From assembly GCA_005789055.1 (NCBI GenBank), contig SYAA01000158.1, forward strand, positions 1 through 8,975: a stretch of 8,975 nt of DNA, written 5' to 3'. Positions 1-7,063 of the stretch are shown here, piece by piece (the stretch's first letter is position 1; each line of letters opens with the position of its first letter). Made by a program: the position numbers and the translations under genes. The DNA is from Actinomycetota bacterium (GTDB taxonomy: Bacteria > Actinomycetota > Actinomycetes > Mycobacteriales > Mycobacteriaceae). The notes under the pieces are model-generated. The model ran no database searches. It was not told where the DNA came from and worked only from the letters and a program-made list of their open reading frames with translations.

Positions 1-849
1 GACGTCGACGCCGGGTGGGCACTTGATCCGACCACCTCGACGGCCTACATCGAGTGTGCCCAGGCGTGCGGCTTGGCACTGCTGGGCGGTCCGCCGACGG
101 TGGCGTCCGCAATGGCCGCGCACAGCAGGGGCGTCGGGCAGTTGATCGACGCCGCGCTGCAGGCCGGCGCAACCACCATCGTGGTGGGGCTGGGCGGCAG
201 TAGTTGTACCGACGGAGGTCGCGGCATGGTGGAGGCGCTCGGTGGCCTGCCCGCCGCCGGGCGCGCGCTGGTCGGGGTGCGCCTGATTGCGGCCACCGAC
301 GTCGAACACCCGCTGCTGGGCCTGGGCGGGGCGGCGCACGTATTCGGCCCGCAGAAGGGTGCTGACCGGCCCACGGTGCGCAGGCTCGAGGAGCGGATGA
401 CCAGCTGGGCCGCGGAACTCGAGGCGGCGTCGGGTCGGGTGATCGCCGAGGTGGCCGGGGCCGGCGCGGCCGGCGGACTCGGTGCTGCGCTGCTGGCGTT
501 GGGCGCCCGCCGGGAATCCGGGGCGAGCCTCGTCGCGGCGCTGACCGGCACGGCTGATCGTATTGCCGCCGCCGATCTGCTGGTGACCGGTGAGGGCCGC
601 CTCGACGAGCAATCGCTGCGAGGCAAGGTGGTGGGCGCTCTGGCCGCGGTCGCCGGCCGCAGTAACGTCCCGGTGCTGGTGCTCGCGGGCCAGGTTGACC
701 TGGGAACCCCGCAGCGCGTGGCCGGCGGAATCACCGCCGCGTACGCGGTGGCCGACTACGCCGGGTCGGTCCAACTGGCGATCGACGACGCCGCCGCCCA
801 GCTTGCGGGCCTGGCTGAACGCACTGCGGCTGACCTGTCTCGGGAATAG
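1..849 (+). CDS. glxK: Glycerate kinase, GlxK/GckA type (5' end outside window)
   Basis: Phosphorylates D-glycerate with ATP, feeding glyoxylate and serine breakdown products into glycolysis; cytosolic. The frame is open from base 1 with no start, and 282 codons precede the TAG at 847-849. Against about 358 residues in the M. tuberculosis homologue Rv2205c, roughly 75 N-terminal residues are missing. Visible motifs of the glycerate kinase family (PF02595) are [11 protein letters not shown] (visible residues 63-73), a glycine/alanine-rich stretch ending [17 protein letters not shown], and [15 protein letters not shown] (from visible residue 195), the signature of the C-terminal active-site region. 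The downstream Fe-S carrier gene lies 71 bp away on the same strand, so co-transcription is possible but not shown. The family call is firm. Whether the product is 2- or 3-phosphoglycerate cannot be read from this sequence. Confidence 0.93.
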   Translation, partial: DVDAGWALDPTTSTAYIECAQACGLALLGGPPTVASAMAAHSRGVGQLIDAALQAGATTIVVGLGGSSCTDGGRGMVEALGGLPAAGRALVGVRLIAATDVEHPLLGLGGAAHVFGPQKGADRPTVRRLEERMTSWAAELEAASGRVIAEVAGAGAAGGLGAALLALGARRESGASLVAALTGTADRIAAADLLVTGEGRLDEQSLRGKVVGALAAVAGRSNVPVLVLAGQVDLGTPQRVAGGITAAYAVADYAGSVQLAIDDAAAQLAGLAERTAADLSRE

Positions 850-873
850 CGGGTGGAGCGGGTACCGTTGTTC

Positions 874-890
874 CGGTAGGCGTTCTACCG
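874..890 (+). other. Short inverted repeat between glxK and the Fe-S carrier gene
   Basis: CGGTAG (874-879) and CTACCG (885-890) form a perfect 6-bp stem with a 5-base loop, 24 bp after the glxK stop and 30 bp before the next start. No T-run follows. It could be a weak terminator, an operator, or chance. Confidence 0.25.
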
Positions 891-920
891 AACCCCAGGA
901 ATGTGCACGAGGGAGCAGTT

Positions 921-1337
921 ATGACCGTGTCCGACAAGACGACCCTGTCCGACCAGACGACCCTGTCCGGCAAGACCGACGAGACCGTGTCCCACGACAC
1001 CGACTCGGCAGCGCATGGCGTGATCATGACCGACGCCGCCTCCACCAAGGCCAAGGCGCTGCTCGACCAGGAGGGTCGGGATGACCTTGCGCTGCGCATC
1101 GCCGTACAACCCGGTGGATGCGCCGGGTTGCGCTACAACCTGTTCTTCGACGACCGGGCCCTCGACGGTGACCTCAGCGTCGATTTCGGCGGGGTAGCGC
1201 TGATCGTCGACCGGATGAGCGCCCCGTACGTTCAAGGCGCCGCGATCGATTTCGTCGACACCCTCGAGAAGCAGGGCTTTACTATCGACAACCCGAACGC
1301 AACCGGGTCCTGCGCCTGCGGCGACTCGTTCAACTAA
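921..1337 (+). CDS. A-type iron-sulfur cluster carrier (HesB/IscA/ErpA family)
   Basis: Small cytosolic carrier that binds a nascent Fe-S cluster and passes it to apo-enzymes. The protein has 138 residues. The three conserved cysteines are C67 in QPGGCAGLRY and C131 and C133 in SCACGD near the C-terminus, the A-type ligand set. The core from about residue 32 (HGVIMTDAA) onward closely follows the 118-residue M. tuberculosis homologue Rv2204c. The ATG at 921 is chosen because GAGGGAG (909-915) precedes it at good spacing; an in-frame GTG at 903 would bypass this site. Oddity: residues 4-20 are a Ser/Thr/Asp/Lys-rich tandem repeat (SDKTTL, SDQTTL, SGKTD) that makes the protein about 20 residues longer than Rv2204c. 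PGAP-style annotation may call this erpA, but sequence alone does not separate ErpA from IscA roles. Confidence 0.93.
   Translation: MTVSDKTTLSDQTTLSGKTDETVSHDTDSAAHGVIMTDAASTKAKALLDQEGRDDLALRIAVQPGGCAGLRYNLFFDDRALDGDLSVDFGGVALIVDRMSAPYVQGAAIDFVDTLEKQGFTIDNPNATGSCACGDSFN
928..981. repeat. 18-bp tandem duplication in the 5' end of the Fe-S carrier gene
   Basis: Units at 928-945 and 946-963 are identical except for one base. A third, diverged unit runs 964-981. The length is a multiple of three, so the frame is kept and six residues are added per copy in the non-conserved N-terminus. Confidence 0.85.
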
Positions 1338-1340
1338 AGG

Positions 1341-1353
1341 CCCGCCCTTCGGG
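1341..1353. terminator. Weak hairpin between convergent genes
   Basis: CCCG (1341-1344) pairs with CGGG (1350-1353) around a 5-base loop, and two G-T wobbles can lengthen it. It sits 3 bp after the Fe-S carrier stop and 21 bp beyond the end of the convergent membrane-protein gene. The stem is short and has no T-run. It is the only terminator-like structure I see in this gap. Confidence 0.25.
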
Positions 1354-1390
1354 TTCAGTATTGGTCCGTCGGGTTCAGTATTGGGCCGTC
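1351..1390. repeat. 20-bp direct tandem duplication at the 3' end of the Rv2203-like gene
   Basis: 1351-1370 and 1371-1390 match at 19 of 20 positions (T/G difference at 1365/1385). The right copy holds the last codons and TGA stop (1375-1377) of the minus-strand gene. The left copy lies just beyond the stop, so it looks like a duplicated gene end. Confidence 0.9.
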
Positions 1391-1965
1391 GTCCGCAGCA
1401 GATACGAGCACACCAGCAGTTGGTTGCCCTGGCGAAGTAGTTGCGCAACGCCCTGTTCCTCGTCTCGGCCCCGGCGTGAACTCATAGCGGGGCTCACCCG
1501 CATCGTGAACAGCGCCTGCGCCTGATAGGACGACGACAGCACGATCTCGTCGATCGAGGTGACCTCGGCGCTGGCGAACTGCTTACTGAAGGCGTCGCTT
1601 GCCAGCCTGGCCAGCGCAAGGTCGGACTTGCGTTCCTTGACGGCGTCGAACATCCCGCACAGATTGTTCCGGGCGATCGTCTCGGTGTCTCCGGTCGACA
1701 GCGCCGTCAGATAGGTCTGGATCGCCGCTTTTGCGGCGGAGTCGGTGAACGCCGACTGGCCGGCTGCAGAGCGATTTCCCCCCGCGAAGACCGCCGCGGC
1801 AACGATCGCCCCGATGATCCCAACGGCCAGCAGGCTCCACCACAACACTCGGCGGGAGCCCGGCCCACCGCGCGGCATCCGGCCGGGGTATCCGACCGGC
1901 GGCGGCAGCGGACCCGGATACGGATAGGGGCCGGCGCCGTAACCGGACGGATGCGGGCCGGCCAT
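1375..1965 (-). CDS. Single-pass membrane protein with exported domain (Rv2203-like)
   Basis: 196 residues, function unknown. Residues 1-38 are a Pro/Gly/Tyr-rich cytosolic segment ending in basic RR. One transmembrane helix spans about residues 40-62. An exported domain of about 130 residues follows, with conserved-looking AIQTYLTALSTGD near residues 81-93 and two cysteines (C103, C186) that could form a disulfide outside the cell. The helix-then-strand pattern resembles the NTF2-like (DUF4878-type) domains common in mycobacterial membrane proteins; that is inference. Start: ATG at 1965-1963 is preferred over an upstream in-frame TTG (1992) because AGGAG (1979-1975) lies 9 bases before the ATG. 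The position next to adoK and the Fe-S carrier matches Rv2203. It is divergent from adoK and convergent with the Fe-S carrier. Confidence 0.82.
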   Translation of the reverse strand: MAGPHPSGYGAGPYPYPGPLPPPVGYPGRMPRGGPGSRRVLWWSLLAVGIIGAIVAAAVFAGGNRSAAGQSAFTDSAAKAAIQTYLTALSTGDTETIARNNLCGMFDAVKERKSDLALARLASDAFSKQFASAEVTSIDEIVLSSSYQAQALFTMRVSPAMSSRRGRDEEQGVAQLLRQGNQLLVCSYLLRTTAQY

Positions 1966-2019
1966 GTGCGTCGTCTCCTGGCAGCTCGTCAAGCGGTGGG
2001 CGACTCAGGTCGCGTACGC

Positions 2020-2025
2020 AGGTTA
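2020..2025 (-). promoter_or_regulatory. Candidate -10 box for the Rv2203-like gene
   Basis: Read on the minus strand, 2025-2020 is TAACCT, a TANNNT match to the mycobacterial SigA -10. It lies about 55 bp before the ATG. No clear -35 is seen, which is common in mycobacteria. A 7-bp inverted repeat starts immediately upstream of it. Confidence 0.35.
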
Positions 2026-2043
2026 GCGCACCTCGGGGTGCGC
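2026..2043. promoter_or_regulatory. Perfect 7-bp inverted repeat in the divergent intergenic region
   Basis: GCGCACC (2026-2032) and GGTGCGC (2037-2043) flank a 4-base loop (TCGG). It abuts the candidate -10 of the minus-strand gene and lies about 22 bp upstream of the candidate adoK -10. It could be an operator serving one or both divergent genes. High GC makes chance palindromes more likely, so confidence is limited. Confidence 0.35.
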
Positions 2044-2064
2044 GAGCCTCGGCGCGACCGCGGG

Positions 2065-2070
2065 TAGTGT
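2065..2070 (+). promoter_or_regulatory. Candidate -10 box for adoK
   Basis: TAGTGT fits TANNNT. Transcription starting 7-9 bases downstream would place the four 15-bp repeats (2082-2141) in an adoK leader of about 90 nt. No convincing -35 is seen. Confidence 0.3.
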
Positions 2071-2077
2071 GACGTAG

Positions 2078-3139
<1,062 letters not shown>

Positions 3140-3142
<3 letters not shown>

Positions 3143-3216
3143 ATCCGGACTGGCCTGCGCTAGATCCGGACTGGCCTGCGCTAGATCCGGACTGGCCTGC
3201 GCTAGATCCGGACTGG
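3140..3216. repeat. 21-bp tandem array carrying the stop codons of adoK and asnB
   Basis: Three full units (3140-3160, 3161-3181, 3182-3202) and a 14-base fourth (3203-3216) of TAGATCCGGACTGGCCTGCGC. The first unit begins with the adoK TAG. CTA at 3202-3204 is the asnB TAG read on the other strand. Since 21 is a multiple of three, each junction CTAG offers another stop in phase with adoK on one strand and with asnB on the other. The whole gap between these genes (3143-3201) is repeat. Confidence 0.95.
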
Positions 3217-5133
3217 GTACTGCGGTTCGCTGATCTGCGGTACCACGCTGCGTTCGACGAAGATTGCGTACCAGAGTAGGAAGATCAGCACCGTCCAGAG
3301 GCGGCGGCTGTGATCGGCGCCGCCGAGACGATGCTCGTCAAGCATCGACCGCACAGCGCCGAGGTTGATCAGATGACCGGCCGCCGAGGCGTCGATCATG
3401 CGGTAGCCCCAGTCCATCAATTCCCCGGCGCGCAGCCAATGCCGAATCGGCACCGGGAAACCCAACTTTGCGCGGTTGAGCACATGCGCGGGCACGATCG
3501 GCTCCAGCGCCCGGCGCAGGGCGTACTTGGTGGTGGTGCGGGTGATCTTCTGGTCGAACGGCAGCCGCGCGGCCACCGCGAAAACCTCGGGGTCGAGAAA
3601 CGGGACTCGCAACTCCAGTGAATTCGCCATTGTCATCTTGTCGGCTTTGACCAAGATGTCCCCGCGTAGCCAGGTGAACAGGTCGAGGTGCTGCATCCGG
3701 GCTACCGGGTCCCAGCCGTAGGACTCGGCGTAGATGGCCGCGGTGACGTCGGTGTGGGTCCACGCGGGGTTGAACCCGGGCAGGACGGCGCGCAGTTGCT
3801 CATCGGAGAAACTGCGGGCGTTACCGTAATAGCGCTCCTCGAGCGTCAGTGATCCGCGGTGCAGCAGGCTCTTGCCGCGCATGCCGTCCGGTAACGGTTT
3901 CGAGGCTCGGCCAAGGGACTTTCGCACAGGGCGGGGGAGATAGTCGAATCCCTTGAGTGACAACGGTTCCCGGTAAATCGTGTAGCCGCCGAATAATTCG
4001 TCGGCGCCCTCGCCGGATAGCACAACCTTGACGTGTTTGCGCGCTTCTCGCGCGATGAAGAACAGCGGCACCAGCGCCGGGTCGGCCACCGGTTCATCGA
4101 GATACCAGACGATCTCCGGCAGGGCGGCGACGAACTCCGCCTGACTGACGACCTTGGTCACGTGTCGGGCACCGATCGCCTCGGCGGAGGCGACAGCCAC
4201 GTCGACCTCCGAGAAACCCTCACGTTCGAAGCCGGTGGTGAAGGTGATCAGCTTCGGGTTGTGTCGGATCGCCAGTGCGGCGATGGCCGTGGAGTCGATA
4301 CCGCCGGACAGGAACGCCCCGACGGTGACGTCGGCCCGCATGTGTTTGGCCACCGAATCCTCGAGAACCGCGGTGATCTCGTCGTAGCGGGCCTGCTCGG
4401 TGCCGCGCCGGAACGTGACCGGCGAAAAGCGCGGCCTGAAGTAGCGGTTGACCTCGGGTGCGCACCCCGGCCGGATCACCGCATAGCTTCCGGATTCCAG
4501 CCGCCGCACGCCCCGGTGCAGCGTTTCTGGTTCCGGCACGTACTGCAGCACGGTGTAGTGCTGTAGTGCCCGTGGGTCGATGTCGAGGTCCAGGCCGAGG
4601 TCTCCGGCGAGGTCGAGCAGGCACTTCTCCTCGCTCCCGACCGCGGTGCCGCCCGGGCCGGTCGCCATGAACAGCGGTTTGATGCCGAACGGGTCGCGCG
4701 CGCAGAACAACTCTCCGGCGTCGGTGTCCCAGAGAGCGAAGGCGAACATGCCACGCAACCGGGCCAGTGCCTCAATGCCCCAGTAGTGGTAGGCGGCGAC
4801 GATAGCCTCGCCGTCGCCGTCAGTGGCGAATTCGGCCCCGTAGGTCTCGGCGAGTTCCGCCCGTAACTCCAGGTAGTTGTAAATCTCGCCGTTGAACACC
4901 AGGACGTAGCGGCCGGGCGTCGTCGGCGGCCCCCAGCGCAGCGGTTGGTGGGAGTGCGAGATGTCGATGATTGACAGCCGGTTGAAACCTAGGACGACCT
5001 GGTCGTCCGACCAGGTTCCGGGCTCGTCGGGGCCGCGGTGGCGCATCATGTGTGATGCCCCGGCGATGGCATCGACGGTGCGGGTGCTGATGGTGCCCGC
5101 GGCATGTCCTACCAGGGCAAGCAGTCCGCACAC
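3202..5133 (-). CDS. asnB: Asparagine synthetase-family amidotransferase AsnB (probable mDAP amidase, LtsA-like)
   Basis: Glutamine-hydrolysing, ATP-dependent amidotransferase, 643 residues. In corynebacteria and mycobacteria the LtsA/AsnB member of this family amidates meso-diaminopimelate of peptidoglycan precursors, and loss gives lysozyme and antibiotic sensitivity. That role is inferred here; free asparagine synthesis is the alternative. The N-terminal glutaminase domain starts with Cys2 (MCGLLALVG) and shows RHRGPDEPG (31-39), [10 protein letters not shown] (51-60), FNGEIYNY (80-87) and [11 protein letters not shown] (145-155). The synthetase domain has the PPi loop SGGIDS (276-281), [10 protein letters not shown] (344-353) and [11 protein letters not shown] (373-383). 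The GTG at 5133-5131 is the start because the nucleophile must be residue 2 after Met removal. No Shine-Dalgarno is visible and a -10-like hexamer sits 7 bases upstream, so the mRNA may be leaderless. The last four codons and stop come from the 21-bp repeat. Confidence 0.93.
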   Translation of the reverse strand: MCGLLALVGHAAGTISTRTVDAIAGASHMMRHRGPDEPGTWSDDQVVLGFNRLSIIDISHSHQPLRWGPPTTPGRYVLVFNGEIYNYLELRAELAETYGAEFATDGDGEAIVAAYHYWGIEALARLRGMFAFALWDTDAGELFCARDPFGIKPLFMATGPGGTAVGSEEKCLLDLAGDLGLDLDIDPRALQHYTVLQYVPEPETLHRGVRRLESGSYAVIRPGCAPEVNRYFRPRFSPVTFRRGTEQARYDEITAVLEDSVAKHMRADVTVGAFLSGGIDSTAIAALAIRHNPKLITFTTGFEREGFSEVDVAVASAEAIGARHVTKVVSQAEFVAALPEIVWYLDEPVADPALVPLFFIAREARKHVKVVLSGEGADELFGGYTIYREPLSLKGFDYLPRPVRKSLGRASKPLPDGMRGKSLLHRGSLTLEERYYGNARSFSDEQLRAVLPGFNPAWTHTDVTAAIYAESYGWDPVARMQHLDLFTWLRGDILVKADKMTMANSLELRVPFLDPEVFAVAARLPFDQKITRTTTKYALRRALEPIVPAHVLNRAKLGFPVPIRHWLRAGELMDWGYRMIDASAAGHLINLGAVRSMLDEHRLGGADHSRRLWTVLIFLLWYAIFVERSVVPQISEPQYPVRI

Positions 5134-5140
5134 CCGGCCT

Positions 5141-5146
5141 AGTATG
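5141..5146 (-). promoter_or_regulatory. Candidate -10 box for a leaderless asnB transcript
   Basis: On the minus strand 5146-5141 reads CATACT, matching TATAAT at four positions including the key A2 and T6. Seven bases separate it from the GTG start at 5133, so transcription would begin at or next to the start codon. A weak -35-like TTCCGA lies at 5170-5165, spacing 18. Confidence 0.4.
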
Positions 5147-5221
5147 CCCGACTCGCCCTTGCCATCGGAATTCGCGACCGGCCGAATCGCCAGGTGTGTC
5201 CGTGGGCCTATGTTCGGTGGT

Positions 5222-5234
5222 CTACGCTGCGTAG
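5222..5234. promoter_or_regulatory. Perfect palindrome in the asnB-ctaC divergent region
   Basis: CTACGC (5222-5227) and GCGTAG (5229-5234) are perfect inverted halves around one central T. A 13-bp dyad with a 1-base centre cannot loop out as RNA easily but suits a dimeric DNA-binding repressor. It overlaps the candidate ctaC -10 at 5232-5237. Confidence 0.45.
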
Positions 5235-5237
5235 TAT
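5232..5237 (+). promoter_or_regulatory. Candidate -10 box for ctaC-ctaF
   Basis: TAGTAT fits the TANNNT pattern. A start about 7 bases downstream would give a leader of roughly 90 nt before ctaC. No good -35 is visible. The hexamer shares three bases with the 13-bp palindrome, so a bound repressor would block it. Confidence 0.38.
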
Positions 5238-5263
5238 TCGGGTCAGATGTGTGTTCGGGCGAC

Positions 5264-5279
5264 TCACGCCGGTGCGTGA
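5264..5279 (+). other. Stem-loop in the likely ctaC leader
   Basis: TCACGC (5264-5269) pairs perfectly with GCGTGA (5274-5279) around the loop CGGT. It lies 53 bp before the ctaC start and within the predicted leader. It could affect mRNA stability or be a second operator; nothing in the sequence decides this. Confidence 0.3.
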
Positions 5280-5319
5280 ATACCGGGTTGTTCGACACCA
5301 TCAGCCCAGCTTGTGACCC

Positions 5320-5327
5320 AGGAGGTG
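5320..5327 (+). promoter_or_regulatory. ctaC: Strong ribosome binding site fixing the ctaC GTG start
   Basis: AGGAGGTG is a near-perfect Shine-Dalgarno, with GGAGG ending 7 bases before GTG 5333. It decides the start in a frame that stays open for more than 370 bp upstream. Confidence 0.85.
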
Positions 5328-5332
5328 CCAAG

Positions 5333-6433
5333 GTGACACCAGGCAGGCCCGGCGTCGATCCGACGCGAAGCAGGCCCGGCGTCGATCCGACGCGAAGCAG
5401 GCCCCGTCGTACCGTGTCGATGGTCATCACGGCCGCGGTGCTCACGCTGACCCTCAGTGGCTGCGACTGGCGACACGTGTTCGGCCTGGGCTGGCCGAAC
5501 GGCATCACCCCGGAGAGCCACCTGATGAGGAATCTGTGGGTCTGGTCGGTGATCGCCGCGCTGGTCGTCGGCGTGATGGTGTGGGGTCTGATGTTCTGGA
5601 CTGCGGCTGCTCACCGAAAGAAGAAGGGTGACACCGAACTGCCCCGTCAGTTCGGCTACAACATGCCGCTGGAACTGGCGCTGACGGTGGTGCCCTTCAT
5701 CATCATCTCGGTGCTGTTCTACTTCACCGTCGTAGTTCAGAACCGGGTCCTGGACCGGGAACCCAACCCTGAGGTGGTCGTCGACATCACCGCGTTCCAG
5801 TGGAACTGGAAGTTCGGCTATCAGAAGATCGCCTTCGCCGACGGTTCGTTCAACTATGACGGTGCCGACCCCGCGCGCAAGGCCGCGATGATCTCCAAGC
5901 CGGAAGGCAAGGACATTCACGGCGAGGAGAAGGTTGGTCCGATTCGTGGCATCAACCCCGAGGACCGCAGCTACCTGAACTTCAACAAGGTTGAGACGGT
6001 GGGAACCAGCGACGAGATCCCGGTGCTGGTGTTGCCGGTGGGCAAGAGGATCGAATTCCAACAGGCCTCTGCCGACGTGATCCACTCGTTCTGGGTGCCG
6101 GAGTTCCTGTTCAAACGCGACGTCTTCCCGAACCCGAAGGAAAACCACTCCGAGAACATCTGGCAGGTTTCCGAGATCAATCAGACCGGTGCCTTCGTCG
6201 GACGATGCGCCGAGATGTGTGGCACGTACCACGCGATGATGAATTTCGAGGTTCGGGTGGTCTCGGCCACCGATTTCAAGACCTACCTGGAAGCCCGGAT
6301 CGCCGGGGACAGCAACGCCGCGGCCCTGGCGGCGATCAACCAGTCGCCGGTGGCCACCTCCACGCGCCCGTTCGACACCCGACGGGGCGAACGAGTGCAA
6401 CCGCCTCCGGGACTGGCTCAGGCCAGCAAGTAG
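5333..6433 (+). CDS. ctaC: Cytochrome c oxidase subunit II CtaC (aa3 type), lipoprotein
   Basis: Subunit II of the aa3 oxidase; accepts electrons from the bcc complex through its CuA centre on the outer membrane face. 366 residues (about 363 in M. tuberculosis Rv2200c). In order: basic n-region, hydrophobic stretch, lipobox LSGC with C44 as the lipidation site; TM helices about 68-90 and 111-135; aromatic FQWNWKFGY (155-163), the electron-entry region; then the cupredoxin domain. CuA ligands are all present: H251 (VIHSFWVP), C292, E294 and C296 (CAEMC), H300 and M303. GTG 5333 is chosen for its strong Shine-Dalgarno. Oddity: the n-region holds a 9-residue tandem duplication ([13 protein letters not shown]). 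ctaF follows after 18 bp, so the two form an operon. Divergent from asnB. Confidence 0.96.
   Translation: MTPGRPGVDPTRSRPGVDPTRSRPRRTVSMVITAAVLTLTLSGCDWRHVFGLGWPNGITPESHLMRNLWVWSVIAALVVGVMVWGLMFWTAAAHRKKKGDTELPRQFGYNMPLELALTVVPFIIISVLFYFTVVVQNRVLDREPNPEVVVDITAFQWNWKFGYQKIAFADGSFNYDGADPARKAAMISKPEGKDIHGEEKVGPIRGINPEDRSYLNFNKVETVGTSDEIPVLVLPVGKRIEFQQASADVIHSFWVPEFLFKRDVFPNPKENHSENIWQVSEINQTGAFVGRCAEMCGTYHAMMNFEVRVVSATDFKTYLEARIAGDSNAAALAAINQSPVATSTRPFDTRRGERVQPPPGLAQASK
5343..5404. repeat. 27-bp tandem duplication in the ctaC signal-peptide region
   Basis: Units 5343-5369 and 5370-5396 are identical, followed by the first 8 bases of a third (5397-5404). Each adds nine residues with two arginines ahead of the hydrophobic signal core. 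Perfect identity suggests a recent event. Confidence 0.93.
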
Positions 6434-6451
6434 CGAAGCTAGGAAGTCGCC

Positions 6452-6871
6452 ATGCGTATTGAAGCCCGACTGTTCGAAATCCTGACCGGATTCTTCGGCC
6501 TCGCCGCCATCGCCTACGGGAGCTTGACCGCGGTGTTCTCGCCTTTCGGCCTGGAGTGGGCCGGCACCACCGCACTGATTCTGACTGCGGGCCTGTCGGT
6601 GATCATCGGCACATTCTTCCGCTTCATTGCGCGACGGCTCGATACCCGGCCGGAGGATTACGCGCAGGCCGATATCGCCGACGGAGCGGGCGAGCTTGGC
6701 TTCTTCTCACCGCACAGCTGGTGGCCGTTGCTGATCGCACTGTCGTTCTCGATAGCGGCGGTCGGGGCCGCGCTGTGGTTGCCATGGCTGATCGTGGCCG
6801 GCGTGGTCTTTGTTCTGGCGGCGGTGTCGGGCCTGGTATTCGAGTACTACGTCGGGCCTGAGAAACACTGA
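6452..6871 (+). CDS. ctaF: Cytochrome c oxidase subunit IV CtaF (actinobacterial)
   Basis: Small accessory subunit of the actinobacterial aa3 oxidase within the bcc-aa3 supercomplex; it binds no redox centre in known complexes. 139 residues, the same length as M. tuberculosis Rv2199c, starting [10 protein letters not shown] and ending [10 protein letters not shown] as in the family. Four predicted transmembrane helices: about 8-28, 36-58, 91-110 and 112-132. The hydrophilic loop between helices 2 and 3 holds the conserved [10 protein letters not shown] and [16 protein letters not shown]. The ATG at 6452 follows AGGAAG (6441-6446) by 5 bases. It lies 18 bp after the ctaC stop and must be co-transcribed with it. 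A structured region follows its stop. Confidence 0.96.
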   Translation: MRIEARLFEILTGFFGLAAIAYGSLTAVFSPFGLEWAGTTALILTAGLSVIIGTFFRFIARRLDTRPEDYAQADIADGAGELGFFSPHSWWPLLIALSFSIAAVGAALWLPWLIVAGVVFVLAAVSGLVFEYYVGPEKH

Positions 6872-6873
6872 GC

Positions 6874-6925
6874 GATCGTGCCGGGACGTACGGCCGGAGG
6901 CCCACGTGGGCTGAAGGTCACGATC
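6874..6925 (+). terminator. Complex inverted-repeat region after ctaF (possible three-way junction or terminator)
   Basis: GATCGTG (6874-6880) pairs perfectly with CACGATC (6919-6925). Between them are CCGG/CCGG (6881-6884 with 6894-6897) and a hairpin GGCCC-ACGT-GGGCT (6899-6912, one G-T wobble), so the segment can fold as a three-helix junction. It begins two bases after the ctaF TGA. With no T-run it is not a classical terminator, but mycobacterial terminators often lack one. A 3'-end stability element or a DNA site are alternatives. Confidence 0.4.
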
Positions 6926-6982
6926 CAGGTGATATGCGGCAATGACCCGGTGTGCTGCAGGCCCGAGCGGCCGCGAATTGGG

Positions 6983-6988
6983 TAATGT
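6983..6988 (+). promoter_or_regulatory. Candidate -10 box for mmpS3
   Basis: TAATGT fits TANNNT and is one of few AT-rich hexamers in the 192-bp gap between ctaF and mmpS3. It implies a leader of about 70 nt. No -35 match is evident. Read-through from ctaCF is also possible. Confidence 0.35.
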
Positions 6989-7063
6989 TGCGCCGACGTG
7001 GCCGACTGGCTACTCCAGCCGGACGCGGCACCAATGGATGCTGTCGAAAGAGGATAGGCGCAG

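Noticed and set aside
903..920. GTG 903 as the start of the Fe-S carrier
   Set aside because: It would place the good GAGGGAG ribosome site inside the gene; ATG 921 has correct spacing to that site.
4961..5332. Upstream extension of the ctaC frame to 4961
   Set aside because: It would overlap the asnB 5' end, add about 124 residues before a lipoprotein signal, and ignore the perfect Shine-Dalgarno before GTG 5333.
5134..5508. 125-codon N-terminal extension of asnB
   Set aside because: The catalytic cysteine must be the first residue of the mature enzyme, so translation starts at 5133. The extension is just the open frame across the promoter region and the ctaC 5' end.
5264..6400. 378-codon minus-strand open frame antisense to ctaC
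   Set aside because: ctaC on the other strand has a full CuA motif set and strong ribosome site. The antisense frame is compositionally odd and has no start signal.
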